This document shows, one piece after another, positions 40,612 to 49,838 of a DNA stretch of 64,000 nucleotides. The DNA is from a candidate division Hyd24-12 bacterium UBA6080 (GTDB lineage: Bacteria > Fermentibacterota > Fermentibacteria > Fermentibacterales > JCC-6). The stretch spans positions 42,852 through 106,851 of the forward strand of contig DIXM01000005.1 of NCBI GenBank assembly GCA_002436025.1, read 5' to 3'. The translations under genes were made by a program, and so were the position numbers. Position 1 is the stretch's first letter, and the number at the start of each line of letters is the position of its first letter. The notes under the pieces are model-generated. The model was given only the letters and a program-made list of their open reading frames with translations, was not told the origin of the DNA and made no database searches.

Positions 40612-41742
40612 GTGGTTTTACTAGGCATTTTCTTCGCGCTGCTTGCGGGGGTCTCCCCGGCTGACAGCCTCGACAGGAGGCTCGAGGAGGCAAGGCTGCG
40701 ACTGGAGATGCTTTCGAACCGCGATTCCGACGCGCGGGAGGTGCTTCTTGCCCTGCACGAGCACCTCGCCGCAGCCCGTGAGTACTACAACGAACTTGTC
40801 CTCAGGGAAGCCGGGTTCACCATGTCCATAGACGAGATCAACGGCAGGTGGATGCTCGAGGACTCCGCAAGGGCCATTCTTGAAAAGGGGTTGTCCGACT
40901 ACCTGGTTTACCTCTACTCCCAGCGCTCAAGGGTTTCCCAGGCGCTCCTCTTCTCCCGGGGCGGGGTTCAGACGCTTGTGAGGAGAAGGGTCTACCTTGA
41001 CCACCTGGCGAGAAGGGCTGCATCCCAGATCGAATTGCTGACCCAGAGCAGCGACAGCCTTGCACGGTACCGCGATTCTCTCGAAACTCTCCGGGTGGGA
41101 GTTCATACCCTGAGGATCGAGATGGAGGAGTTGCAGGAACGGATCTACAGGGAGGAGGAAAGCCAGGCCATGCTCAGGCTGAGCCTCCGCGACGAGATCG
41201 CCGCTGCGGCGGAATCGGCCTCGGCGCTTGAAACCCAGCGGAGGGAGCTTTCTGCCCTTGTTGCAGATCTCCGGGCCACATCCCCCGGCACCGATGGTGT
41301 TTCCCCGGTCCTGCTCCAGCCCGGGGGAGACTCGTTCTTCGACAGGATGCGGGGAGGTATCCCCTGGCCTGGTCGTGGCTCGGTGGTCAGGCAGTTCGGT
41401 GTGGAGAGGGATCCCGTGTACGGAACCGAGACGGTCTGCGACGGGGTGAGCGTGGCCACGGCGCCTGAAGAGGCGGTCCGGGCCCTGGCCCGGGGGGCCG
41501 TTGTTTTCTCGCGTGAGTTCATGAGCCTTGGGCGCATGATAGTTCTCGACCATCGGGACGGCTGGTTCTCGATCTACGGTCACCTCGGGAACCTTCGGGT
41601 CGCCAGGGGCGATTCGGTTTCCCAGGGGGGGATACTGGGTACCGCCGGCCCCCTCCCCGGCGGAAGGCCCGGTTACTACCTTGAAATGCGGCGGGGTGCA
41701 GAACCCGTTGACCCGGTACAGTATCTGGAGCCGGGACCGTGA
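40612..41742 (+). CDS. EnvC/NlpD-like murein hydrolase activator with degenerate M23 domain
   Basis: The 376-residue protein begins with an export signal (VLLGIFFALLAGVSPADS) followed by long coiled coils (residues 20-225). The C-terminal LytM domain (about 250-376) keeps the fold landmarks SREFMSLGRMIVLDH, SIYGHLGNLRVARGD and PVQYL. The zinc ligands of active M23 enzymes are missing: the H-x-x-x-D site reads ETVCDGVSVA and the H-x-H site reads YYLEM. This is the EnvC pattern, an inactive LytM domain that activates cell-wall amidases at the septum. It starts with GTG just after metK and overlaps the holB gene by four bases. Confidence 0.85.
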   Translation: MVLLGIFFALLAGVSPADSLDRRLEEARLRLEMLSNRDSDAREVLLALHEHLAAAREYYNELVLREAGFTMSIDEINGRWMLEDSARAILEKGLSDYLVYLYSQRSRVSQALLFSRGGVQTLVRRRVYLDHLARRAASQIELLTQSSDSLARYRDSLETLRVGVHTLRIEMEELQERIYREEESQAMLRLSLRDEIAAAAESASALETQRRELSALVADLRATSPGTDGVSPVLLQPGGDSFFDRMRGGIPWPGRGSVVRQFGVERDPVYGTETVCDGVSVATAPEEAVRALARGAVVFSREFMSLGRMIVLDHRDGWFSIYGHLGNLRVARGDSVSQGGILGTAGPLPGGRPGYYLEMRRGAEPVDPVQYLEPGP

Positions 41743-42797
41743 AACCCTTCAACTCCCTGACCGGTCAGTCCGGGGCAAAGAGCCTCCTGTACTCCGCTGT
41801 TGCTTCAGACAGGCTTGCCCACGCATATCTCATCGCCGGTCCGGAAGGGTGCGGCCGGCTGTCAATGGCTCTCGATCTGGCGGCCTGCGTGATCTGCCCC
41901 GAGGAACCCCTGGGCTTCTGCGGCGAATGCCGGCACTGCAAAAGGCTTTTCTCAATGAACCACCCCGATGTCAGACTAACCATCCCCCGCACAGCTGCGG
42001 TAACCGTTGATGACGAGGCAGCGCTTCTTGCCGCCAGGGTCTCCGACGGGGTCACTCCCCTCCGTTTCCCTGGCAACACGGGGATCAGCATCGGACAGAT
42101 CCGGGAGATCGAAGCCAGGCTTTCCAGAAAGTCCTTCGAAGGCAGGGGGCATGTGGAGATAATCCTCGACGCCCACCTCATGCGAAGAGAGGCTGCGAAC
42201 GCCCTTCTGAAAACCCTTGAGGAGCCCCCGGAAAAAACGCTTATCATCCTCACCACATCATTCCTTTCGGGCGTGCTGCCCACGGTGAGGTCACGGGCGC
42301 ATTGCGTTAGGCTTGGGACCCTTTGCTTCGGGGATGTGAGGGACATCCTGGCGAAAAGAACGGGTCTCAACCCTGAAAACATCGAAACCCTCGCCCTTGC
42401 AAGCGGTGGCAGCCCCGGCCGGGCGCTCGCTGCAGCATCGAGCTGGGCGGGACGGGAAGAGGAAAGGGCCCTTGGAGTCCTTCGCACGCTTGCGGGAGCG
42501 CACGACCAGGGCGAACTGCTCGAGTACGCCGCCGGCCTCGCCCGGGAGCTTGGAAGGGATGGTCTTCTGGCCCTGTGTGACGAGATGGCTGCCGTATGCC
42601 ATGATTCCCGCAGGGACCTTGCGGGAAGGGCGCCGGTCAACAGCAGGACGGCGGCGCAGGGCGGGTTCAACGATGAGTATCTTGAACGGGCCGGAGAGCA
42701 GTTCATTATGTGCGGCGCAAGGCTTCGGGCCAACGGTTCACCTGCGATGGCGATCGAGGCGGCTCTGCTCTCTCTTGGCGGACAAGGACGGAAATGA
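41739..42797 (+). CDS. holB: DNA polymerase III delta-prime subunit
   Basis: Delta-prime is the stator of the clamp loader. The 352-residue AAA+ protein shows LTGQSGAKSLLYSAVASDRLAHAYL, a degenerate P-loop GPEGCGRLS in which Arg replaces the catalytic Lys (normal for delta-prime), four zinc Cys in CVICPEEPLGFCGECRHC, ILDAHLMRREAANALLKTLEEPP, and the sensor segment LPTVRSRAHCVRL with the S-R-C finger. GTG 41739 overlaps the EnvC-like stop. It is followed by ricT and metG, an arrangement also known around yaaT in Firmicutes. Confidence 0.9.
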   Translation: MKPFNSLTGQSGAKSLLYSAVASDRLAHAYLIAGPEGCGRLSMALDLAACVICPEEPLGFCGECRHCKRLFSMNHPDVRLTIPRTAAVTVDDEAALLAARVSDGVTPLRFPGNTGISIGQIREIEARLSRKSFEGRGHVEIILDAHLMRREAANALLKTLEEPPEKTLIILTTSFLSGVLPTVRSRAHCVRLGTLCFGDVRDILAKRTGLNPENIETLALASGGSPGRALAAASSWAGREEERALGVLRTLAGAHDQGELLEYAAGLARELGRDGLLALCDEMAAVCHDSRRDLAGRAPVNSRTAAQGGFNDEYLERAGEQFIMCGARLRANGSPAMAIEAALLSLGGQGRK

Positions 42798-43750
42798 CGG
42801 ATCAGTTCACACTGGAGATACTCCAGGTTGTTTTCAAGGCCGGCAGGAAGGGGTACTACAGGAATGGGGGCCCCCTTCCCGTGAGCAACGGCAGCGCTGT
42901 TGTGGTGGGAGTGGATCGGGGTTTCGACCTCGGAAAGGTTCTGGCCAAGCTTCCCGTGACCGATGAACTGCTCGAGCAGTGCTCGGGTGAGTTCGTGAGG
43001 GAAGCCACCGAGGAGGATGTTCTGCAGCACCGTTCCAACGGTGAATTCGAGCAGTCGGTCCTTGATTATTGCCGCGAGCGGATAGAAGCCAGAAAACTTG
43101 ACATGAAGCTTTCGGACTGCGAGGTGCAGCTTGACCGGAACCGGATCAGGGTTTTCTTCACGGCGGATCAGCGCACCGATTTCAGGGGGCTTGTGAGGGA
43201 CCTGGCGGCATGTTACCGGGCCAGGATCGAGATGAGACAGATAGGCATCCGCGACGACGCGAGGCACAAGGGGGGGTTGGGGATTTGCGGCAGGGCCCTC
43301 TGCTGCGCCGAGTTCCTCGATGACTTTCAGTCCGTTACCCTGAAGATGGTTCGAACCCAGAACCTCTCCCTCAACCCGTCAAAGGTTTCCGGAACCTGCG
43401 GCAGGCTCATGTGCTGCCTGGCCTACGAATCCGAGTTCTACCAGCACGCGTGCAGGCTGTATCCCGCACCCGGCCAGAAGGTGCTTCTGATGGGGGCCCC
43501 CTGCGAGGTGGTCGGTTCGGACATCTTCCACGAGACAGTTACGATCCGGGGCGAAGGTTCCCAGGAACCCGAAACCATTACGCTGGAGGAGTTTCAGGAC
43601 AGAAAGAAGATGGACCAGCCCGCTCCCCCCCCGAAACCGGAAGCGAAGCCGGTTCCGGCGGAAAAGGAAGCGGAGGCATCCGACGCGGTCCGGAAACGTC
43701 GGAGAAGAAGGCGCAAACCCGCTGGCGCCGAGAAGGAAAGGACCCAATAA
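42794..43750 (+). CDS. ricT: PSP1/RicT (YaaT)-family iron-sulfur protein
   Basis: ATG 42794 overlaps holB by ATGA and gives 318 residues. The PSP1 domain is clear: VGVDRGFDLGKVL near residue 35, then FFTADQRTDFRGLVRDLA, RIEMRQIGIRDDARHKGGLGICGRALCCAEFL and SGTCGRLMCCLAYE. The Cys pairs bind an Fe-S cluster in the Bacillus RicAFT complex, which affects RNase Y and mRNA processing. A basic, proline-rich tail of about 60 residues (KPEAKPVPAEKEAE, then a run of Arg) may contact RNA. Whether ricA or ricF partners exist is not visible here. Confidence 0.88.
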   Translation: MTDQFTLEILQVVFKAGRKGYYRNGGPLPVSNGSAVVVGVDRGFDLGKVLAKLPVTDELLEQCSGEFVREATEEDVLQHRSNGEFEQSVLDYCRERIEARKLDMKLSDCEVQLDRNRIRVFFTADQRTDFRGLVRDLAACYRARIEMRQIGIRDDARHKGGLGICGRALCCAEFLDDFQSVTLKMVRTQNLSLNPSKVSGTCGRLMCCLAYESEFYQHACRLYPAPGQKVLLMGAPCEVVGSDIFHETVTIRGEGSQEPETITLEEFQDRKKMDQPAPPPKPEAKPVPAEKEAEASDAVRKRRRRRRKPAGAEKERTQ

Positions 43751-43751
43751 A

Positions 43752-45746
43752 ATGGCCCGGTACATGGTGACAAGCGCCCTTCCCTACGCCAACGGCCCCC
43801 TGCACCTCGGGCATCTGGCCGGCGCTTACCTTCCCGCAGACATCTTCGTGAGGTACCTTCGAATGAACGGGCACGACGTGGTGTACGCATGCGGCACCGA
43901 TGAGCACGGTGTGCCCATAACGATAACGGCTGAGAAGCTGGGGCTCACCCCCCGTGAGACGGTTGACAGGTTCCACGGTGTGATACGCCAGGATTTCAAC
44001 GACTTCGGGATCTCCTTCTCCAATTTCTCCCGCACAACCACCGATGAACACAGGGCATTCGCACAGTCCGTGTTCCTTGAGCTCCTTTCCCTGGGGCACA
44101 TCGGGCCAAGAACGATCAGCCAGCTCTACTGCCCGAGCTGCGCGAGGTTCCTTCCCGACCGGTACATCGGCGGGACCTGCCCGAAATGCGGTTGCACCGG
44201 TGCTCGGGGTGATCAGTGCGAAGCGTGTGGAACCTGGACCGAGCCCCTGGAACTCATCGAACCGAAGTGCAGCATATGCGGCGCGACCCCGGTGGTGAGG
44301 GAGACCAGGCACTGGTTCCTCCTTCTCGAAAGATTTCAGGAGTGGATCACGGGCTGGCTCGAATCCCGTCAGGACTGGAAGGACAACGTTCTCAACTACT
44401 GCCGGGGCTGGCTTAAGGATGGTCTGCGGGAACGGGCCATCACACGCGACCTTGACTGGGGGGTTCCCGTCCCCCTGCCCGAGGCTTCCGGAAAAGTCCT
44501 CTACGTCTGGTTCGAGGCCCTTCTGGGCTATATAAGCAGCACTCGGGAGTACTTCAGACTGAAGGGGGAACCCGACGGATGGGAACCCTACTGGAAGGAC
44601 CCCGACACCCGTCTTGTTCATTTCATAGGCAAGGACAACATCGTTTTCCACTGCATCATCGAACCGGCCATCCTTCATGGCACAGGCGGTTTCATCCTTC
44701 CCTGGAACGTCCCCGCCAACGAGTTTCTGAACATCCAGGGCCAGAAGTTCAGCACCAGCAGGGGAACGGCCATATGGATGAGGGACTACCTGAACCACTT
44801 CCCCGCCGACCCCATGCGGTACGCCCTTGCGGTGAACGCCCCCGAAACCCGTGACACCGACTTCACGTGGGACGAGTTTCGCTCCAGGAACAACGAGCTT
44901 GCAGACGTCCTCGGCAATTTTGTGAACCGGACCGTCAGGTTCGCCTGCTCCAAGCTCGGAGGCGTTGTTCCCGAGGGTGAACCGCTTCCGGAGCTCATGG
45001 ATATCGCTTCCCGCGGGGCAACCCAGGTGGGCGAGCTCATAGAGAAGTTCAGGTTCAAGCTCGCTGCGTCGGCGGCGATGGAGGTTGCCCGGGAGGGGAA
45101 CCGTTTCTTCGACACCAGACAACCCTGGAAAACACTGAAGACCGACCCCGAGGGGTGCCGCCGTGACATCGCGGGCTGCCTCAACCTCTGCGCCTCTCTC
45201 CAGACCATCTTTTCACCCTTCCTTCCCGGCACCTCGGAGAAGATAGGCGCCATGCTGGGTACCGGTCATCCGAAGTGGAGCGACGCCGGAAAAACGCTTC
45301 TTAAGCCGGGCGCACCCCTTGGGACACCCGAGATACTCTTCACGAAGCTCGATGAGGGTTTTCAGAAGGTGATGGAGCCCTCCACCGAAAAGCAGCCCGA
45401 AGCGGCTCCCGAACCCGGACCACTGGTGGACTTCAACGACTTCATGAAGGTCGAGCTCAGGGTCGGCGAGGTGCTGGAGGTCAGCCCGGTCAAGGGGGCC
45501 GACAAGCTTTACAAGCTCATGGTCAACCTCGGAGAGGGCGAACCCAGGCAGGTCGTTGCCGGGATCAGGCTTCACTACGAACCCGATGAACTTCTCAACA
45601 CACTGGTCGTGGTGGTGGCCAACCTGAAACCCGCTGTTCTCAGGGGTATCGAGAGCCGTGGCATGCTTCTCGCCAGTGACGGCCCCGGCGGGGTCAGACT
45701 GGTCAGGCCATCCCAGGGCGCCATTCCCGGCGACAGGATACGCTGA
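43752..45746 (+). CDS. metG: Methionyl-tRNA synthetase with C-terminal tRNA-binding domain
   Basis: MetRS charges tRNA-Met. The 664 residues contain the HIGH motif as HLGH at residues 18-21 (ANGPLHLGH), two zinc knuckles (CPSC...CPKC and CEAC...CSIC), and the KMSKS equivalent KFSTS near residue 334, a variant common in this class. After the anticodon-binding helices, an EMAP-II-like OB domain occupies about residues 560-664 (DFMKVELRVGEVLEVSPVKG, GIESRGMLLAS). The start lies one base after ricT ends. The fused OB domain matches the long bacterial MetRS form. Confidence 0.96.
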   Translation: MARYMVTSALPYANGPLHLGHLAGAYLPADIFVRYLRMNGHDVVYACGTDEHGVPITITAEKLGLTPRETVDRFHGVIRQDFNDFGISFSNFSRTTTDEHRAFAQSVFLELLSLGHIGPRTISQLYCPSCARFLPDRYIGGTCPKCGCTGARGDQCEACGTWTEPLELIEPKCSICGATPVVRETRHWFLLLERFQEWITGWLESRQDWKDNVLNYCRGWLKDGLRERAITRDLDWGVPVPLPEASGKVLYVWFEALLGYISSTREYFRLKGEPDGWEPYWKDPDTRLVHFIGKDNIVFHCIIEPAILHGTGGFILPWNVPANEFLNIQGQKFSTSRGTAIWMRDYLNHFPADPMRYALAVNAPETRDTDFTWDEFRSRNNELADVLGNFVNRTVRFACSKLGGVVPEGEPLPELMDIASRGATQVGELIEKFRFKLAASAAMEVAREGNRFFDTRQPWKTLKTDPEGCRRDIAGCLNLCASLQTIFSPFLPGTSEKIGAMLGTGHPKWSDAGKTLLKPGAPLGTPEILFTKLDEGFQKVMEPSTEKQPEAAPEPGPLVDFNDFMKVELRVGEVLEVSPVKGADKLYKLMVNLGEGEPRQVVAGIRLHYEPDELLNTLVVVVANLKPAVLRGIESRGMLLASDGPGGVRLVRPSQGAIPGDRIR

Positions 45747-45749
45747 ACC

Positions 45750-46901
45750 ATGCCAAAACCCCTCAGGGTGCTGGACATCAACAACTTCTACAGCCCCACC
45801 GGGGGAGGCATACGGGTCTACCATCATGAGAAGTTCCGCTGGTGCCGCGAGAACGGTGTCGAGTGTGCGCTGGTGTACCCATCCGGCAGCAACACCTCGA
45901 CTCAGTTCGAAGGGGGAACCCTGTACGGCATCAAGTCGCCCCCTCTGGCAGGATCCGGGTACAACTTCTTCGTCCGGGGAAAGCCAATCCGCGAGATAAT
46001 CGCCGCTTACAGACCTGATGTCGTGGAACTGGGGAGCGGAATAGTGGTTCCCGGCATGGTGCGGAACAGCATTCGGAACATCCCCTCCTTCGGCTACTAC
46101 CATTCGAACTGGCCTGTGGCCCTGCCCCTCAGCGTTTTCGACATCACCCGCGGTCCCCTTCCCGGGCTTTTCAGAAGGTTTGCCGTTCCCTGGATGGGGC
46201 GGGCGTACAGAGATCTGGACATGGTCATGGGCGCCAGCGAGACCTCTCTGGCAGTTCTTCGCGAGGCCGGGGTGAAAAGGGTCAGGAAGGCTCCGCTCGG
46301 GGCACACCCCGATGTATTCACCCCCGAAGCGCGAAGCGAGAGCCTGAGGGCGGAACTTGGGGTTCCGAAAGGCGGAAGGCTGATCCTCTACATGGGTCGG
46401 ATCGCCCCCGAGAAGGGTATCCACGTGCTTCTCGAAACCTGTCCCCTGCTCTTCGAAACACCGGGAACGGTGGTCGCGGTCGCCGGAAGGGGTCACTGGA
46501 GGGGCAGGGTGAAGAGGGCCGAAGCCCGTTTCGGGGGGCGTCTGAAGCTTCTTCCCCATGCCTCACAGGCCGGAAGGGGCGCCGCCCTCATGGCAAGCGC
46601 CGATGCATTTCTCTCGATGGGTCCCTGCGACACCTTCTCCCTCGTGACCCTTGAAGCCCTCTGCTCGGGAACCCCCGTGGCGGCGTGCCGCGAAGCGGCA
46701 GCAGCGGAACTGGTGACGGGAGCGGGGGGCAGTTCGGTGTACGGCCCGTGGAACGACCCCCGGGCGCTGCGGGACGCGGCCTTTTCGGCCCTTGAGGAAA
46801 CAGCCGGAAAAAAGGCCGCTTTCAGGCGCTTCGCGGAGAAGTACACCTGGGAGGCGTGTTTTGAGAGGATATTCTCGATCTATCGTGAAGCCGGAGTGTG
46901 A
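45750..46901 (+). CDS. Family 4 glycosyltransferase
   Basis: The 383-residue protein has the GT-B fold signatures: FYSPTGGGIRVYHHEK at the N-terminus, a linker with APLGAHPDVFTPEAR, LILYMGRIAPEKGIHVLLE, and the donor-binding block SMGPCDTFSLVTLEALCSGTPVAA with the E-x(7)-E-like segment shifted to FSLVTLEA. It should transfer a nucleotide sugar to a glycan or lipid in the cytoplasm. It begins three bases after metG and ends before a gap of about 125 bases, so it closes that operon. Confidence 0.88.
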   Translation: MPKPLRVLDINNFYSPTGGGIRVYHHEKFRWCRENGVECALVYPSGSNTSTQFEGGTLYGIKSPPLAGSGYNFFVRGKPIREIIAAYRPDVVELGSGIVVPGMVRNSIRNIPSFGYYHSNWPVALPLSVFDITRGPLPGLFRRFAVPWMGRAYRDLDMVMGASETSLAVLREAGVKRVRKAPLGAHPDVFTPEARSESLRAELGVPKGGRLILYMGRIAPEKGIHVLLETCPLLFETPGTVVAVAGRGHWRGRVKRAEARFGGRLKLLPHASQAGRGAALMASADAFLSMGPCDTFSLVTLEALCSGTPVAACREAAAAELVTGAGGSSVYGPWNDPRALRDAAFSALEETAGKKAAFRRFAEKYTWEACFERIFSIYREAGV

Positions 46902-46963
46902 TGGCGTGCCGAAAAGGCCCGGGCGGGATGTTGTTGCAGGATAAGGCCCTGATCTTCATGCAC

Positions 46964-46993
46964 TTGTCAGAGGAAAGGGAATTGCTTTATATG
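46964..46993 (+). promoter_or_regulatory. Candidate promoter for the zinc peptidase gene
   Basis: TTGTCA (46964-46969, five of six) is followed after 18 bases by TATATG (46988-46993, four of six). A start near 47000 gives a leader of about 26 bases with AGGAAGG and GAGG before the ATG. Confidence 0.45.
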
Positions 46994-47025
46994 CTTCCCA
47001 CACGAGGAAGGAACAGAGGTGTGAA

Positions 47026-47715
47026 ATGCTTTTCTATTTGAATGACATGAACCCTGGTCTCATTGTGATAATAGTGGCAATGGTGCTTGGCATGCTGGCC
47101 TCCGGCGCCGTGAAAAGCGCATACCGCAGGTGGAGCAGCGTGCCCAACAGCCGCGGCATGTCCGGCGCCCAGATGGCCAGGGCCATCCTCGACGGTTACG
47201 GCCTGGCCCAGGTTGGCGTAGAGGTTACGGAAGGCACCCTCAGTGATCATTACGACCCCCGGTCAACAACCCTCAGGCTCTCCCGTGACGTGTACGGCGG
47301 AAGCTCCGTTGCGGCAATCGGCATAGCCGCCCACGAGGCGGGGCACGCAGTTCAGCACGCCATGGGCTACTCCCCCCTCAAGGTTCGGAACGCTCTGGTT
47401 CCGGTTGCGAACCTTGGCTCCCAGCTTCTCTTCCCCCTTCTCATAGGCGGCTTCGTTTTCAGGATGACCAACCTCATCTACATCGGCGCGGCGATCTATG
47501 CTGTCGCGCTGCTCTTTCACCTTTTCACGCTTCCCGTCGAGTTCAATGCCAGCGCCAGGGCGGTTTCATGGCTTGAGAAAACGCACGGTTTCGCCCCGAC
47601 TGAGGTCGGGGGTGTCCGCAGCGTGCTTCGGGCCGCGTCGCTCACCTACGTCGCAAGCGCCCTGGCAGCCCTTGGTCAGCTCGTGTGGCTGCTCATGGCG
47701 GGCAGGAGGCGCTAG
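47026..47715 (+). CDS. Membrane zinc metallopeptidase (YugP-like)
   Basis: The 229-residue protein has an N-terminal helix (GLIVIIVAMVLGMLASGAV), then MARAILDGYGLAQVGVEV and the catalytic H-E-x-x-H in GIAAHEAGHAVQHAMGYSPL. Three more hydrophobic helices follow, with EFNASARAVSWLE supplying the probable third ligand region. The length and motif order match the YugP/Zn-peptidase-2 family, a membrane protease of unknown substrate. It is coupled to the M50 gene by a one-base TAGTG overlap, so two membrane metalloproteases are made together. Confidence 0.88.
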   Translation: MLFYLNDMNPGLIVIIVAMVLGMLASGAVKSAYRRWSSVPNSRGMSGAQMARAILDGYGLAQVGVEVTEGTLSDHYDPRSTTLRLSRDVYGGSSVAAIGIAAHEAGHAVQHAMGYSPLKVRNALVPVANLGSQLLFPLLIGGFVFRMTNLIYIGAAIYAVALLFHLFTLPVEFNASARAVSWLEKTHGFAPTEVGGVRSVLRAASLTYVASALAALGQLVWLLMAGRRR

Positions 47716-48341
47716 TGCTTCTCGAAACCCCACTGGTCCTGGTTCTCATCTTCTTCAGTGTGGTCTGCCACGAGATCTCCCACGGCCTGGTGGCCTGGAA
47801 GCTGGGCGATCCCACGGCCTGGCGAATGGGCAGGCTTTCCTTCAACCCACTTGTTCACATAGACATCTTCGGAACCATTCTTCTGCCCCTCTTTCTGCTT
47901 CTAATGGGAAGCAGGTTCCTTTTCGCGTGGGCGAAACCGGTCCCCGTCAACCCGGCCTACTTCCGGAACAGAAAACAGGGCATGATGCTTGTGGCCCTTG
48001 CGGGTCCGGCCACCAACCTGGCCCTTGCCGTGGCGATGAGCCTGATCCTCAAGTTCGGCGGGGCGATAATGCCCGCATTTCTTGCCAAGGCGCTTGCCAC
48101 AACGGCTCTGATGAACGTGATCCTCATGGCTTTCAACCTCATACCCATCCCTCCGCTTGATGGAAGCAGGATAGTGGCAAACTTCCTGGGCGGTAAGCTT
48201 TACTGGAACTACATGCGCCTCGAGCGGTACGGGATGATGATAGTGTTCGGGCTGCTCTTCCTGGGTGTCATATCCCGGTTGCTGTATCCCGTGATGGTAC
48301 TCGGCATAAGGTTTCTGGGCATAGCACCGTACTTCCACTGA
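47715..48341 (+). CDS. Site-2 protease family (M50) intramembrane metallopeptidase
   Basis: Starting at GTG 47715 gives 208 residues. H-E-x-x-H is present in the first helix (FFSVVCHEISHGLVAWKLGD), followed by GRLSFNPLVHIDIFGT and the second metal motif NLIPIPPLDGSRIV. There are about six hydrophobic segments and no PDZ domain, matching the small M50B/YwhC-type group. These enzymes cut transmembrane segments of regulators or signal peptides. It follows directly on the YugP-like protease gene. Confidence 0.9.
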   Translation: MLLETPLVLVLIFFSVVCHEISHGLVAWKLGDPTAWRMGRLSFNPLVHIDIFGTILLPLFLLLMGSRFLFAWAKPVPVNPAYFRNRKQGMMLVALAGPATNLALAVAMSLILKFGGAIMPAFLAKALATTALMNVILMAFNLIPIPPLDGSRIVANFLGGKLYWNYMRLERYGMMIVFGLLFLGVISRLLYPVMVLGIRFLGIAPYFH

Positions 48342-48371
48342 AACGGACAGGGTTTCGGGAAAGGGCAGAAC

Positions 48372-49838
48372 ATGGTCTTCACTCTTTCGATGGTCCTTCT
48401 TTCTTCGGGGGTGTACGACTACACGCCCATAACCCGCAACCTTGACCCCGGCTACGTACCGGATACACGGGAAGAATACCTGGCGGCCAGGCCGCCCTTC
48501 GTTCCCCTGGAAGTTACCCCCCTGGCCGGTGATGTCAGGGGAACGCAGTTCCTCGTGGTCCTCACCGGGGGCGTGGCCGACAGCCTTGCCCCGGGGCTGC
48601 TTGACCAGTGGATGGCGGACATCGAGGCAGAAGGCCTCACCGTTTCAGCGGTGGAGCTCAGCTGGAGCACACCTGAAGAGATTCGCACGTGGCTTTCCGG
48701 CCTTCATTCCGAGGGGCTCGAGGGAGTAGTGATGGTGGGTGACGTGCCATCGGCCTGGGCAGCCCTCGAAGACTACGCGAACGAACGCTCCAACGAAACC
48801 TTCCCGACCGACTACTTCTTCTGGGATCTCGATGGCGAATGGTCCGACGACTGGACGGGTTATCCCGCGGGCGGGGTTCCGGGACCCGACGGCGTGTACG
48901 ACGGCTGGACCGGTGACCTTTTTCCCGAGATCTACGTGGGCAGGATACTCACCCACGTGATCCTCTACGGCAACCAGTACCAGCTCATGAACGACTACCT
49001 CACAAGGCTTCACCAGTGGCGCCTCGAGGGCGACCCCGATCCCCATGGCCTGTGCTACGTTGACGACGACTGGAGCGGTTGGGGCGTTGGCTACAGGAAC
49101 TCCATGCAGCTTCTTTACCCTGATGTGGAGCTGGTGAGCCAGGTGGACTCCACCAACGGCACCGACTACAGGCAGGACAGACTTCCCGCAGGTTACACCT
49201 GGATCAGCCCCTTTGTTCACTCGGGCCCCACCGTCCATCAGTGGAGCCCCGGCCCTGCCACGACCAGCGGGCACATCTGGACCGACCAGCCCCCCAGCAG
49301 GTTCTTCAACCTCTTCGCCTGCTCGAATGCACGGTTTACCAGTAACTGGTGCATGGGGTGCGTATACGTGTTCGGAACCCAGACCGGGCTGGCTGCCGTC
49401 GGCAGCACGAAGAGCGGCGCGATGCTTCAGTTCAACCAGTTCTACGGCCCGCTGGGCCAGGGTGACACCTTCGGAACGGCCATGTTCAAGTGGTGGGAGT
49501 ACATCCAGCAGGGGGGGTTCACCCAGACCGAGATGTACTGGCACCTTGGCATGACCATCCTCGGAGACCCCACCATCGTTCCGGCCATGCACTTCCTTGG
49601 TATCGAGGGCACCCCTGCTCCCGCGCCTTTCCTTTCCATCGGGCCAAACCCCGCCTTCGGGTCGGGAAGTGTGGCCATCACCGGAACCGGCCTCATATCT
49701 GTGTTCGACATCTCGGGAAGGAGCGTCGCCCGGGGCTTCTCAACCCTGAGCCTGCGGGGTCTGACGCCGGGCGTCTACCTTGTGAGGGCTGAAAGCGGCG
49801 ATGAGGCAGTTACGGGAAGGTTCACGGTGCTGCGATGA
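48372..49838 (+). CDS. Secreted C25 (gingipain-type) cysteine peptidase with T9SS/FlgD-like C-terminal tail
   Basis: The 488-residue protein has a short hydrophobic start (MVFTLSMVLLSSG). The caspase-like C25 domain is indicated by FLVVLTGGVADSLAP, EGVVMVGDVPSAW, PTDYFFWDLDGEW and PEIYVGRI, with a candidate catalytic His in PFVHSGPTVH and Cys in NLFACSNARFTSNW. The last 75 residues (SIGPNPAFGSGSVAI, VFDISGRSVARG, LTPGVYLVRAESGDE) are a type A sorting or FlgD-Ig-like domain, used in FCB bacteria for type IX secretion. The likely role is surface or extracellular proteolysis. Catalytic residue choice is inference. Confidence 0.72.
   Translation: MVFTLSMVLLSSGVYDYTPITRNLDPGYVPDTREEYLAARPPFVPLEVTPLAGDVRGTQFLVVLTGGVADSLAPGLLDQWMADIEAEGLTVSAVELSWSTPEEIRTWLSGLHSEGLEGVVMVGDVPSAWAALEDYANERSNETFPTDYFFWDLDGEWSDDWTGYPAGGVPGPDGVYDGWTGDLFPEIYVGRILTHVILYGNQYQLMNDYLTRLHQWRLEGDPDPHGLCYVDDDWSGWGVGYRNSMQLLYPDVELVSQVDSTNGTDYRQDRLPAGYTWISPFVHSGPTVHQWSPGPATTSGHIWTDQPPSRFFNLFACSNARFTSNWCMGCVYVFGTQTGLAAVGSTKSGAMLQFNQFYGPLGQGDTFGTAMFKWWEYIQQGGFTQTEMYWHLGMTILGDPTIVPAMHFLGIEGTPAPAPFLSIGPNPAFGSGSVAITGTGLISVFDISGRSVARGFSTLSLRGLTPGVYLVRAESGDEAVTGRFTVLR

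Noticed and set aside
41765..43267. 500-codon minus-strand open frame opposite holB and ricT
   Set aside because: It crosses two well-supported genes, has Ser/Arg/Pro-biased composition and shows no domain.
43578..45122. 514-codon minus-strand open frame opposite metG
   Set aside because: metG is complete and certain on the plus strand; the antisense translation has no motif or ribosome-binding site.
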